Source: Proteus vulgaris | Lineage (GTDB): Bacteria; Pseudomonadota; Gammaproteobacteria; Enterobacterales; Enterobacteriaceae | Length of the DNA stretch: 64,000 bases | Direction: 5' to 3' | Assembly: GCA_901472505.1 (NCBI GenBank) | Contig: LR590468.1 | Location: 124,001-188,000, forward strand | Shown: positions 10,893 to 18,850 of the stretch, one piece after another | How the letters are laid out: each line of letters opens with the position of its first letter | How positions within the stretch are numbered: position 1 is the stretch's first letter | The notes under the pieces: model-generated | What the model was told of the DNA's origin: nothing | The model's database searches: none | The model's input: only the letters and a program-made list of their open reading frames with translations | Program-made: the position numbers and the translations under genes

Positions 10893-11444
10893 TTAGTTAT
10901 AAGCAACAGTAAAAGTAACTGGTACTTTTAATTCATCACTTGTTACTGCACCATTTGTTAAATACAGACCAGCAGTCATCGGAATACGACCAGTGCCGTC
11001 TTTAATGATCTCTTGTCCTAATGTCAGACCTGTTTCAACATTTGGTTTAACTAAAGTATTACTTGCTGTTGCTAACAATTTTACAGCTAAAGAAGCTGCT
11101 GTTGCGTTAGCAAACATTTCAGAATCAAAGTTTGATTTATTACCACGAGCATAAAGATTGATTGTTCCATCAGCTGCTAATGCTGCTGTACAATTAGAAA
11201 GCTCTAAATTAAACGTCTTGTTATCTCCTAATTGATCACCGACGTTTTTACCAGAGACTTCATCACTCGTAAAAGTTCCCCAATCAATTCTAGAACCTTC
11301 TGTTGTTGAAGAAACATCACAACTTGCGGCACGAATTAATGCTTCGAATGACACAGTTGTACCCTGTGTTACAGCAAAAGCATTGCCTGCAACCATAAAT
11401 CCAGACAACACGATAAACGGAGCAACTTTCTTAATTAAAGACAT
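10893..11444 (-). CDS. Major fimbrial subunit
   Basis: 183-residue pilin: signal peptide ending NAFA, then GTTVSFEALIRAASCDVSS with the first Cys, GTFTSDEVSGK, LSNCTAAL with the partner Cys, and a C-terminal KVPVTFTVAYN strand with the penultimate Tyr typical of pilins. It is the first gene after a 560-base AT-rich control region, consistent with the most abundant subunit. Small residues and low charge fit a shaft protein. No close named Proteus fimbria (mrp, pmf, ucaA) was recognised with confidence. Confidence 0.85.
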   Translation of the reverse strand: MSLIKKVAPFIVLSGFMVAGNAFAVTQGTTVSFEALIRAASCDVSSTTEGSRIDWGTFTSDEVSGKNVGDQLGDNKTFNLELSNCTAALAADGTINLYARGNKSNFDSEMFANATAASLAVKLLATASNTLVKPNVETGLTLGQEIIKDGTGRIPMTAGLYLTNGAVTSDELKVPVTFTVAYN

Positions 11445-11563
11445 ATTGTTACCTTTCGTTTTTTAAATAAATCGCCTATTGAAATTAGCTATATTCTCTT
11501 AATTATCTTATTGGATAAAATTTAAGAAACTATATTTTCTAATTCCCTTAAAGAGTAGCACAA

Positions 11564-11598
11564 CAATTTAAATTTACTCATGGAGTGTGTTTAAATTG
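11564..11598. promoter_or_regulatory. Inverted repeat in the fimbrial control region
   Basis: CAATTTAAA (11564-11572) and TTTAAATTG (11590-11598) form a 9-bp inverted repeat spaced by 17 bases, about 120 bases upstream of the major subunit start. This is the size of an operator for a dimeric regulator. The surrounding 11445-11952 is very AT-rich and otherwise empty. No recombinase gene or long flanking repeats of an invertible promoter were seen. Confidence 0.35.
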
Positions 11599-11952
11599 CG
11601 AAAAGATAATTATTCAAAAAACTTTATTTATAAAGTAATTTCTTTATTTTTAGGATATATGCCTAATCTTTAATTGAGCATCAATATAATACTTTAAAAA
11701 TAAAGGATATATTTAAAATATATAGACTTTATTTTTCATATATATAGATATATTCAAATTAATATTTAATTTAATATTAATAGGTAAAAACACTTAGATA
11801 TAAACACTTAAGAATAAACTTATATTCCACATAAAATTATTTTTAAATTTTTTTATTTAAATAAGTAAATACACCTAATTTCATTGTGTGCAAATCAACC
11901 ATTGGTTATTTATTAGCCTGATGTATTCTATTCTTGTTTATCTAATGTAAAA

Positions 11953-11978
11953 AAATGGCCTCATTACTGAGGCCATTT
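11953..11978 (-). terminator. Intrinsic terminator of plaP
   Basis: Perfect 11-bp stem (AAATGGCCTCA, loop TTAC, TGAGGCCATTT). Read on the minus strand it is followed by a run of Us (plus-strand A-run at 11950-11955). It lies 30 bases after the plaP stop codon. Confidence 0.9.
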
Positions 11979-12007
11979 CATTTATCATTATTTCAATTTT
12001 TAGGATA

Positions 12008-13387
12008 TTACTTTTCTGGCATTTGTGGCATTGGGCGACGGAAACGACGAGTGATCCATACCATATAAAGAAGACCTATTGCCCCCCAAACAAGTCCTAA
12101 TTCCATAGAACCAGGTTCAAGGTTTATCCACAAGACGCCCATTGTCGCGGCACCAATAATCGGTAATATCAGGTAATTAATGTGATCCATTACCCCTTTA
12201 TTACGGCGCTCGCGAATATAGAACTGTGAAATAACAGACAAGTTCACGAAAGTAAACGCAACTAACGCACCAAAGTTAATTAACGCCGTTGCAGTTACTA
12301 AATCAAAGAACACAGCACCTAGCGCTAAGAAACCAACTAATAGCACGTTAAATGCAGGTGTACGCCATTTAGGATGTACGTAACCAAATGTCTTCTCTGG
12401 GAATACCCCATCACGTCCCATTACATAAAGTAAACGAGCAACACCAGCATGAGCTGCCATACCTGATGCTAATACAGTTACACAAGAGAACACTAAAATA
12501 ATGGACTGAAATAAAGCACCAGCAACATACAACATTATTTCAGGTTGTGACTCTTCTGGGTTTTTAAATCGTGAAATATCAGGAAAATACAGTTGTAAAA
12601 AGTAAGAAACTGCAATAAAAATGATCCCACCAATCAGCGCTGTTAAGAAAATCGCTTTAGGAATAACTTTACCTGCATTTGGTGTCTCTTCTGACAATGT
12701 ACTGATACCGTCAAAACCTAAGAATGAGAAACAAAGTATTGTGGCTCCGGTTATCATAGGTATTAATTCAGCATCCACAGATGCAAACGGTCTAAAGGTC
12801 CATAACTCCCCTGCACCTTCCCCGTTATATACGCCGTGAATAAGTAACCCTACAAACACAACCATTACTGCAACTTGCACAATAACAATTGCTGTATTTA
12901 AGTTAGCAACAACGTTAATACCACGTAGGTTAAAGAACGTCATTAAAGCCACTAAGCCAAATACAAAGATCCACGGTTCAACGCCCGGGAATATTGCTTG
13001 TAAATAGATTTTCGCCAATAGAATATTGATCATTGGCATAAATAGATAGTCCAATAAAGAAGACCAACCTACCATAAAGCCGACATATGGACTCATGGAT
13101 TTTTGAGCATAAGTGTATGCCGAGCCAGCTGATGGAAAACGCTTAACCAATTTCCCATAACTTACCGCGGTAAATAAAATTGCAACTAAAGCTATTGCAT
13201 ACGATGTTGCTACGTGACCATTAGTAATGCCAGAAACGATGCCAAATGTATCGAAAATAGTCATAGGCTGTAAAAAAGCAAGCCCCATCATGACTACCTG
13301 CATTAGGGTCAATGTCTTACGTAGTTGAACGCGATTGTTAGCACCGGTTTGGTTAGTGCCGATAGAGGAGATGACGTTATCTGACAT
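12008..13387 (-). CDS. plaP: Putrescine importer PlaP (APC family)
   Basis: Proton-driven putrescine uptake across the inner membrane. The 459-residue protein has about 12 membrane segments. It closely follows the E. coli PlaP/YeeF pattern (VELRKTLTL-like start, [64 protein letters not shown]). PuuP is the nearest alternative, but the [21 protein letters not shown] and [12 protein letters not shown] segments favour PlaP. In P. mirabilis, PlaP-mediated putrescine uptake is known to stimulate swarming. The start ATG 13385-13387 has a GGGAGG Shine-Dalgarno, but that element is buried in a long hairpin and the start overlaps a leader ORF. Confidence 0.85.
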   Translation of the reverse strand: MSDNVISSIGTNQTGANNRVQLRKTLTLMQVVMMGLAFLQPMTIFDTFGIVSGITNGHVATSYAIALVAILFTAVSYGKLVKRFPSAGSAYTYAQKSMSPYVGFMVGWSSLLDYLFMPMINILLAKIYLQAIFPGVEPWIFVFGLVALMTFFNLRGINVVANLNTAIVIVQVAVMVVFVGLLIHGVYNGEGAGELWTFRPFASVDAELIPMITGATILCFSFLGFDGISTLSEETPNAGKVIPKAIFLTALIGGIIFIAVSYFLQLYFPDISRFKNPEESQPEIMLYVAGALFQSIILVFSCVTVLASGMAAHAGVARLLYVMGRDGVFPEKTFGYVHPKWRTPAFNVLLVGFLALGAVFFDLVTATALINFGALVAFTFVNLSVISQFYIRERRNKGVMDHINYLILPIIGAATMGVLWINLEPGSMELGLVWGAIGLLYMVWITRRFRRPMPQMPEK

Positions 13388-13586
13388 TCGCGAACCCTCC
13401 CATAACTTCGGTTTGAGTATTCAATAAACTCAACCGATAGTTACTGGGAAGACTTCGCATCTGCCTATAAACAGAATAGAATGAAGTTTTTAAGGATGTG
13501 TATGTATTTAGGAGACGCCGTGCTCCGTAGTCATCATTACCGCAGGTACCGTTTGGCCCGACTGCGAAAGAGAATAATTGTACCAT
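13377..13586 (-). CDS. 69-codon leader ORF translationally coupled to plaP
   Basis: ATG at 13584-13586 is preceded by AGAGGAA seven bases upstream, a strong ribosome-binding site. The frame runs 69 codons and stops at TAA 13377-13379, overlapping the plaP start codon by 11 bases in a different frame. The peptide ([16 protein letters not shown]..., Arg/Tyr/Ser-rich middle) matches no family I know. Its ribosomes would traverse, and so open, the hairpin that hides the plaP Shine-Dalgarno. It could be a sensing leader peptide, a coupling device, or an open frame over a structured RNA. Confidence 0.5.
   Translation of the reverse strand: MVQLFSFAVGPNGTCGNDDYGARRLLNTYTSLKTSFYSVYRQMRSLPSNYRLSLLNTQTEVMGGFANVR
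13390..13458 (-). promoter_or_regulatory. Long hairpin sequestering the plaP ribosome-binding site
   Basis: On the minus strand GCGAA, CTTCCCA, TAACT, TCGGTT and GAGT (13458 down to 13428) pair with ACTC, AACCGA, AGTTA, TGGGAGG and TTCGC (13418 down to 13390). That is about 27 base pairs with small bulges and a 9-base loop. The plaP Shine-Dalgarno GGGAGG (13396-13401) is inside the stem and the start codon is three bases beyond it. Sequestration is inferred from pairing only. Confidence 0.65.
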
Positions 13587-13638
13587 ATTAGCATTCCTCT
13601 ATCACGACAACCCTTTCTCTAAGGGGCTGGCTGCTAAT
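13587..13638 (-). promoter_or_regulatory. Structured 5' end of the plaP leader ORF
   Basis: ATTAGCA (minus strand, 13638-13632) pairs with TGCTAAT (13593-13587) right before the leader ATG. Nested inside is CCCTT-AGAGA-AAGGG (13625-13611). The leader ORF's own Shine-Dalgarno (13594-13600) lies within the larger loop, so this element could modulate leader translation. Confidence 0.4.
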
Positions 13639-13704
13639 CAAATTATGTTATCTATTCAGACTCAAGTGAATCTGACCTCTTGGTGTAGTAATAAGTAAAA
13701 ATGC

Positions 13705-13736
13705 AAAAAAAAACCGATGCACTTTAAACGCATCAG
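13705..13736 (-). terminator. Intrinsic terminator inside the plaP upstream region
   Basis: Minus-strand CTGATGC / GCATCGG (13736-13730 with 13720-13714; one G-U pair) is followed at once by nine Us (A9 at 13705-13713). It begins 8 bases after the stop codon of a 16-codon ORF and about 120 bases before the 69-codon leader. It would stop transcripts coming from upstream before plaP unless antiterminated. Confidence 0.75.
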
Positions 13737-13744
13737 TCATATTT

Positions 13745-13795
13745 TTAGTGGGCGCATTTTGCACGTCTCAGACTTAAATAGCAATACATTTTCAT
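13745..13795 (-). CDS. 16-residue leader peptide upstream of plaP
   Basis: AGGGGG, seven bases from ATG 13795, opens a frame reading MKMYCYLSLRRAKCAH then TAA. The stop lies 8 bases before the intrinsic terminator stem, the geometry of amino-acid or ligand-responsive attenuator leaders. A TTGACA hexamer at 13844-13839 could be a -35 element, but the matching -10 is poor. Function, and whether it is translated, are inference; the strong ribosome-binding site is what is seen. Confidence 0.45.
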   Translation of the reverse strand: MKMYCYLSLRRAKCAH

Positions 13796-14303
13796 CAAAA
13801 AGCCCCCTTTTTTTACGATCTTTTCAATTCGCAAACTATGTCAACCCATAACGCTACATTTAATTAACAATAGGTGTACTTTTATCACAAAGATTAAGAT
13901 ATAAATACTCAAAAAAACAGAATTTCACTCAAACAAAAAACACTCAACAAGCTGATAAATAACAATAAAAAATAAAATAAAATCTAAATCAATACCAATC
14001 CACAAAAATAAGACATATAAAATACATTAATAAGATTAATGTTAATAAATTGCTAACAAACACTTGTTTATATAAAAAGACCGACTTTTAATAAAAAGTG
14101 TTTGTTTTTTAATAACCTGTTTTACATAAATAAAAAGCAAGAGGATGAATTAAGAAAAAAATGACAGATAATACGTAGAAGTAACAATCAAACAGTCAGA
14201 ATAAAACAGTTGATAAGATAATTTATTGAGCCAAATGTAACCCCCAATATTTAATTTTTCCAATCTTAATTCTGAACAAATAAAAAACAATAAGTGATAA
14301 AAA
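13796..14303. other. AT-rich intergenic region
   Basis: No gene was found between the plaP upstream leader and the IreA terminator. The sequence is dominated by A/T runs. Promoters for the leader transcript are expected here; only the TTGACA at 13839-13844 stands out. Confidence 0.4.
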
Positions 14304-14326
14304 AAGACTCCAACAAGTGGAGTCTT
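14304..14326 (-). terminator. Intrinsic terminator of the TonB-receptor gene
   Basis: Perfect 9-bp stem AAGACTCCA / TGGAGTCTT with loop ACAAG. Read on the minus strand it is followed by a U-run (plus-strand A-run 14299-14305). It lies 25 bases after the receptor's stop codon. Confidence 0.85.
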
Positions 14327-14351
14327 AATGACACAAACTGAGGGTAATAAA

Positions 14352-16334
14352 TTAGAAGTTGTAATTCAAACCAATATTGTAACGACGGCCTTCTAATGTA
14401 GTATTAAAGTTTTCATAATTAATACGACGATCAAACACGTTATAGACACCACCAATCACATTAAGCTGTTTGGTTAAGCTGTAACTAGTACCAATGTCAA
14501 CAAATGCATAAGAAGGTGTACCTTTCGCCATTGAGGTGCGTGATAAGTAATCCGAGGTTTTACCACGGAAGTTAATACGCGCCCACGTTTCCATTTCTGG
14601 CGTAGTTTCCCAATTTAAAGTTGCGTTTGCCATATGGCGAGGCTGTTTATTTAGAGGTTTACCATTAAATGCCCCACTCTTCTGCTCTGAATCTGTGAAA
14701 GTGTAATTAGCTGCTAAATTCCATTCAGGGGAAATCGTCCAGTTTCCTGTAACCTCGATACCACGCATATTGGCTTTATCAACGTTTTCACGTGAGCTCA
14801 CGAAATCATAGACATGACCAAAACCATCACTTGCCTCACATTTTCTCGATGAATCTTTGTCGCAAACACGTCTTTCCATAATTTTATCTTTAAAATCAGT
14901 GTTATAAACAGTAAGGCTTGCGGTTAGATTATCTCGATTATCCCAGATCAGGCTAATTTCCTCAGTTACTGATTTTTCTGGTTTTAAGTCAGCATTACCG
15001 AAAATAACACCGTCTAAGCGCCCACCACCCGTAACTTGTCCCCACGTATTTGTTGCTTGGCGTAAATCCGGTGAGCGATAACCTGTAGATACCCCACCTT
15101 TTAGTGTCCACTCATCTGCCATATGCCACACACCGTAAACACGAGGTGTCCAGTGCGTACCAAAGTTTTCATCTTTGTCCATACGCAAGCCACCGGTTAA
15201 GGCGAAATCGTTGGTCATTGCCCACTCATTCTCAGCGAATAGTGCCCAGCTATAACGATCTAATTTATTGCTACCTTTTAACTTATTGCCTTCATCTTTT
15301 AATTCTTCATAACGATATTGTGCCCCCACACTTAATGTATGGTCACCCAAAATAAAGACGGTTTGGTTACGTACCGTAGTATCGTCATAATCCATTTTGC
15401 GAGATGGGTTGCGACTTTCATCACGTTGAACGTAAGTATTCATTGTACCAAAATCATAGATACCATCATGAGTTAACGCATAATGAGTTAACTCATAGTC
15501 AGTAAAGCTACTTTCAGGTGCTTTGCCTCGACTAGGTAACCCTGATTTTGAATACCAAACACGTGAGTCGCGGTGTTGATTATCTTTCTTAAACTCAAAA
15601 TCAATCGTATTTTTTTCATCAGGCGTCCAACTTAAAGTACCACCACCTGTTGCAGTGATTTGACGATTATAGCCATTGACTATTTTATCCTCACTACGAT
15701 GTGAATATTGACCTTGAATTTTCAAACTTAATACGTTATCGATTAATGGGCCACCAGCATAAAAACTTCCTTGATTGGTGTTACCTGAATCTTTACGCTC
15801 TGTGATAGTACTGTCTGCACGTAGGCTAAAGTTCCACTCTTTTTGTGCTTTACGAGTAATAATATTAATAACCCCACCCATCGCATCAGAACCATATAAA
15901 GAAGACATTGGGCCACGTACAACTTCAATACGTTCAATGGCAGGTAAAGGCGGTAACCAGCCTTGTTCAATACCTGAGTTATCACTATTAGGACGCGTCT
16001 CACGCGAGGCAACACGCTTACCATCAACCAAGATCATAGTATATTTTGGATCCATACCACGAATACTGATATCGGAACTACTTCCACCACCTGTTACCAA
16101 TACGCCTGGAACATCTTTTAACGCATCTGTCACGTCACGATAAGACTTAGTTTCTAATTGTTCACGTGTCACAACAGAAACTGACGCGGGTGCATCTTCA
16201 ACTGTTTGTTTAAACCCAGAAGCGGTTGTTACAAGTAATTTTTCTACATTTTCTGCTGTTGCAGTCATAACAAAACTAGATGCAATTGCAGCAACAACAC
16301 TAAGCGCGATTTTATTTTTATTTAACACTACCAT
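14352..16334 (-). CDS. ireA: TonB-dependent siderophore receptor, IreA-like
   Basis: Outer-membrane gated channel for ferric siderophore uptake, 660 residues. Signal peptide (1-27, ending ATA), TonB box region EKLLVTTAS, then a plug domain (about 40-160: DAPASVSVVTREQLE, IEVVRGPMSSLYGSDAMGGVINIITR) and a 22-strand barrel ending LNYNF with terminal Phe. It resembles the FepA/CirA/IreA catecholate group. In P. mirabilis HI4320 I recall ireA next to plaP, which supports the symbol. It precedes no ABC gene on its own strand downstream; the permease and ATPase lie upstream in the same direction and probably act with it. The exact siderophore cannot be read from sequence. Confidence 0.75.
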   Translation of the reverse strand: MVVLNKNKIALSVVAAIASSFVMTATAENVEKLLVTTASGFKQTVEDAPASVSVVTREQLETKSYRDVTDALKDVPGVLVTGGGSSSDISIRGMDPKYTMILVDGKRVASRETRPNSDNSGIEQGWLPPLPAIERIEVVRGPMSSLYGSDAMGGVINIITRKAQKEWNFSLRADSTITERKDSGNTNQGSFYAGGPLIDNVLSLKIQGQYSHRSEDKIVNGYNRQITATGGGTLSWTPDEKNTIDFEFKKDNQHRDSRVWYSKSGLPSRGKAPESSFTDYELTHYALTHDGIYDFGTMNTYVQRDESRNPSRKMDYDDTTVRNQTVFILGDHTLSVGAQYRYEELKDEGNKLKGSNKLDRYSWALFAENEWAMTNDFALTGGLRMDKDENFGTHWTPRVYGVWHMADEWTLKGGVSTGYRSPDLRQATNTWGQVTGGGRLDGVIFGNADLKPEKSVTEEISLIWDNRDNLTASLTVYNTDFKDKIMERRVCDKDSSRKCEASDGFGHVYDFVSSRENVDKANMRGIEVTGNWTISPEWNLAANYTFTDSEQKSGAFNGKPLNKQPRHMANATLNWETTPEMETWARINFRGKTSDYLSRTSMAKGTPSYAFVDIGTSYSLTKQLNVIGGVYNVFDRRINYENFNTTLEGRRYNIGLNYNF

Positions 16335-16408
16335 TCCCGATTCTCCAAGAATATATATTCTTTACATTTTATATAGATGGACAGATCGACAATTGCTCAG
16401 AAATTAGA

Positions 16409-16429
16409 GTAATTAATAATTTTAATTAC
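16409..16429. promoter_or_regulatory. Palindrome upstream of the IreA gene
   Basis: GTAATTA (16409-16415) and TAATTAC (16423-16429) form an inverted repeat spaced by 7, about 75 bases upstream of the receptor start. It could be an operator. It does not match the Fur 19-mer well, so the regulator is not named. Confidence 0.3.
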
Positions 16430-16506
16430 CCTTCGTTATTTTAATATTATTTTTATATCCCTATTTACTGCATTCCTATATTTACTTCATTTTCTCTTTT
16501 ACTTCT

Positions 16507-17291
16507 CTATATTTTATCCACTAAACCATCAATAATAATTTGAGGCATTCCTTGTGAACAATATTCCAATCGACCTTGAATGCCATAAACATCAGCAAGG
16601 CTTTGCGCCGTAATAACCTTATCAGGTGTGCCTTGCGCAATTAACTGCCCTTGTTTTAGCATTAATACATATTCACCATATCGTAAGGCTATATTGATAT
16701 CGTGAACCACGACAATAGTAATAATATTTCGCCGATGTGTTTCCTTTACGATCAAATTCATTACATGATATTGGTAATTAAGATCTAATGCGCTTAAGGG
16801 CTCGTCTAATAATAATAAAGAGGGTTGTCTAATTAATGATTGTGCAAGCCCAACTAATTGTTTTTGACCACCCGATAATTCATCTAAATAACGTAAAGCT
16901 AAATACTCAATATCTAATTGACGTAATAAGTGCATGACCTGTGCTTCACTATGTTCATTATGTAATCCACCTGAAGCACGCTGAGCGACAATAATGGATC
17001 CTAAAACGTGTAAATGAACACCAGCAGGGTAATGTTTGTGGTAAATAGACAACATTTTGCGCACGTTGTACAAAATTCATTGATGTCAAATCATCGCCAT
17101 CTAAGCTAGCAACACCTGATGATCTATTTAATCCCGCTAACGCTCTTAATAATGTTGATTTTTCCACTCCCATTTGGCCCTAATAATACGGTGACTTTTC
17201 CTTTAGGTAAGGGATCTATATCAAGTGACTTAATAATAAGATGCCTAGCATAACCTGCACTAAAGTCTTGAATTTTTAACCCTTCAATCAT
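16507..17291 (-). pseudogene. Iron-siderophore ABC transporter ATPase, two frameshifts
   Basis: FecE/FepC-type ATPase that powers import through the neighbouring FecCD permease. Corrected, it is 260 residues with Walker A GPNGSGKST, a Q-loop (VYLPQTLPAG), signature LSGGQ, Walker B SLLLLDEP and switch His VVHD. The start ATG 17291 overlaps the permease stop (TAATG). Two single extra bases break it: T5 at 17159-17163, inside Walker A, and G3 at 17027-17029 (plus strand). Removing one base from each restores the whole frame. A real double break would abolish ATP binding, yet the downstream codons remain under clear protein-like constraint, which favours sequence error. Confidence 0.8.
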
Positions 17292-18379
17292 TAGATATTC
17301 CCTCTATGACGTAAAATCATGCTGAGGAAAAATGGCACCCCCACTAATGATGTCACAATACCGACCGGAATAATGACACCAGGTATTAAATTTTTAGAAG
17401 CAATTGACGCCAATGATAAAACTAAAGCACCGATTAATGCGCTTGCTGGTAAATAAAATCGGTGATCTTCTCCAAACATCATGCGAGCAATATGTGGGGC
17501 AACTAATCCGATAAAAGCAATTGGCCCAACAAAAGCAACCGCCAACGCTGTTAAAATACTGATACGCAACAATGAGCCTAATCTTAAACGTTTTACATCA
17601 ATACCAAAGCTAATCGCCCTGTCTTCACCCAATCGTAACGCAGTTAATTTCCATGAATTCAGCCATGAAATTACCATAATGACAGAAAAAGCCCCTGTCA
17701 TAACACCAAGCTTTATCCATGTTGCGCGTGCTAGACTTCCCATTGTCCAGAAAACAAGCCCTTGAAGAGTGTCTTCTGTCGCAATAAATTGCATCATTGA
17801 AACCAACGCGTTGAAAGTAAACACCATGGCAATACCAAAGAGCACAACACCAGATGTCGGAACGCGAGTCCAACGAGTCATCCCGTCTAATAACAAGGCG
17901 GATAGCAACGCAAAAAGAAAGGCATTGACTGAAATAAACCATTGGTCAGGAATACCTGGAATACCAATACCTAACACAATAGCCAATGCCGCACCAAATG
18001 ATGCTGCATTTGATAAACCTAAGGTGAATGGGCTCGCTAAAGGGTTATTTAAAATGGTCTGCATTTCTGCTCCCGCTAACCCTAGCGACATACCTACCAC
18101 CACAGCTATTAAGGCATAAGGTAAGCGAATATCCCATACAATCACTCTTGAACCTGCATCAACAAGCTCAGGTTGAAAAAGTGTTGTGAATAATTTATCC
18201 AGTGATAAACCGGAAGGCCCCATCGTGAAATCCAACACGACTGAAGCACAAATAATTAAAACGATAACCCCTAGCCATAACATACGCTGACTCATCATTT
18301 TTCGATAATGCGCTTTCACGTTATCTGATGTGCTTTTTGCTAGTTCTTCTGCGGTAAGTCGCTGTGACGTAATGCTCAT
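17291..18379 (-). CDS. FecCD-type iron-siderophore ABC permease
   Basis: Inner-membrane permease of the BtuC/FecCD family with about ten membrane helices. Family hallmarks are VWDIRLPYALIAVVVGMSLGLAGAEMQ, NPLASPFTLGLSNAASFGAAL, GLVAPHIARMMFGEDHR and IPVGIVTSLVGVPFFL near the C-terminus. The open frame extends 114 codons upstream to 18721. I chose ATG 18379 because the family's cytosolic start fits there; ATG 18463 (MSCTACFCLH) is an alternative, and neither has a strong ribosome-binding site. No substrate-binding-protein gene lies beside it, so one must be supplied from elsewhere or the system uses another donor. Confidence 0.8.
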   Translation of the reverse strand: MSITSQRLTAEELAKSTSDNVKAHYRKMMSQRMLWLGVIVLIICASVVLDFTMGPSGLSLDKLFTTLFQPELVDAGSRVIVWDIRLPYALIAVVVGMSLGLAGAEMQTILNNPLASPFTLGLSNAASFGAALAIVLGIGIPGIPDQWFISVNAFLFALLSALLLDGMTRWTRVPTSGVVLFGIAMVFTFNALVSMMQFIATEDTLQGLVFWTMGSLARATWIKLGVMTGAFSVIMVISWLNSWKLTALRLGEDRAISFGIDVKRLRLGSLLRISILTALAVAFVGPIAFIGLVAPHIARMMFGEDHRFYLPASALIGALVLSLASIASKNLIPGVIIPVGIVTSLVGVPFFLSMILRHRGNI

Positions 18380-18717
18380 ATCAATTGTTGTACCCAGTCT
18401 TTTTTTATCTTTTTCTGTCTTTGCCTGTGCTTTATGAAGACAAAAACATGCCGTACAACTCATCAAATACTTTTTATTGCTATGGAGCAAATTATCAATC
18501 CGGGACGATTTATCTAACAAAGAAATGAGTCGCCAAATTATTATACTGTGAAATACATTCGTTGTGTAATTTATTACATTACGATAAGTTTTTGCTCTGA
18601 AATATTGAGAGATATAAGGATTAATTATTATCCGACTTATTACATTGAGCATAATATTTACAATCAATAACGCTGTTATTTTATTTATCAGCAAATGAAA
18701 TATATGATAACAATAAA

Positions 18718-18736
18718 GCAAACAATAATAATTATC
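18718..18736 (-). promoter_or_regulatory. Fur-box-like operator of the iron ABC operon
   Basis: The 19-base window ending AATAATTATC matches the Fur consensus GATAATGATAATCATTATC at 14 of 19 positions by eye. It lies upstream of the permease-ATPase pair, where iron repression is expected. AT-rich sequence inflates such matches, so confidence is moderate. Confidence 0.45.
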
Positions 18737-18805
18737 AATGCGATTGCTAATATAATTAGAGTTTTTGTATATTTTCTATAACGATTAGATTAAAAAAATA
18801 AAAAA

Positions 18806-18844
18806 GCGCTCGTTTAAATGTGACCATGATCACAAAACGAGCGC
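18806..18844 (-). terminator. lysP terminator with nested TGTGA-N6-TCACA
   Basis: Outer 10-bp stem GCGCTCGTTT / AAACGAGCGC, inner TGTGA-CCATGA-TCACA (18819-18834), with A-rich sequence on the left giving Us on the minus strand. It begins 7 bases after the lysP stop codon. The inner element is also a perfect CRP core, see findings. Confidence 0.75.
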
Positions 18845-18850
18845 CTTACT

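Noticed and set aside
11445..11952. Invertible promoter element for the fimbrial operon
   Set aside because: Only a 9-bp inverted repeat with 17-base spacing was found; no long flanking repeats and no recombinase gene nearby.
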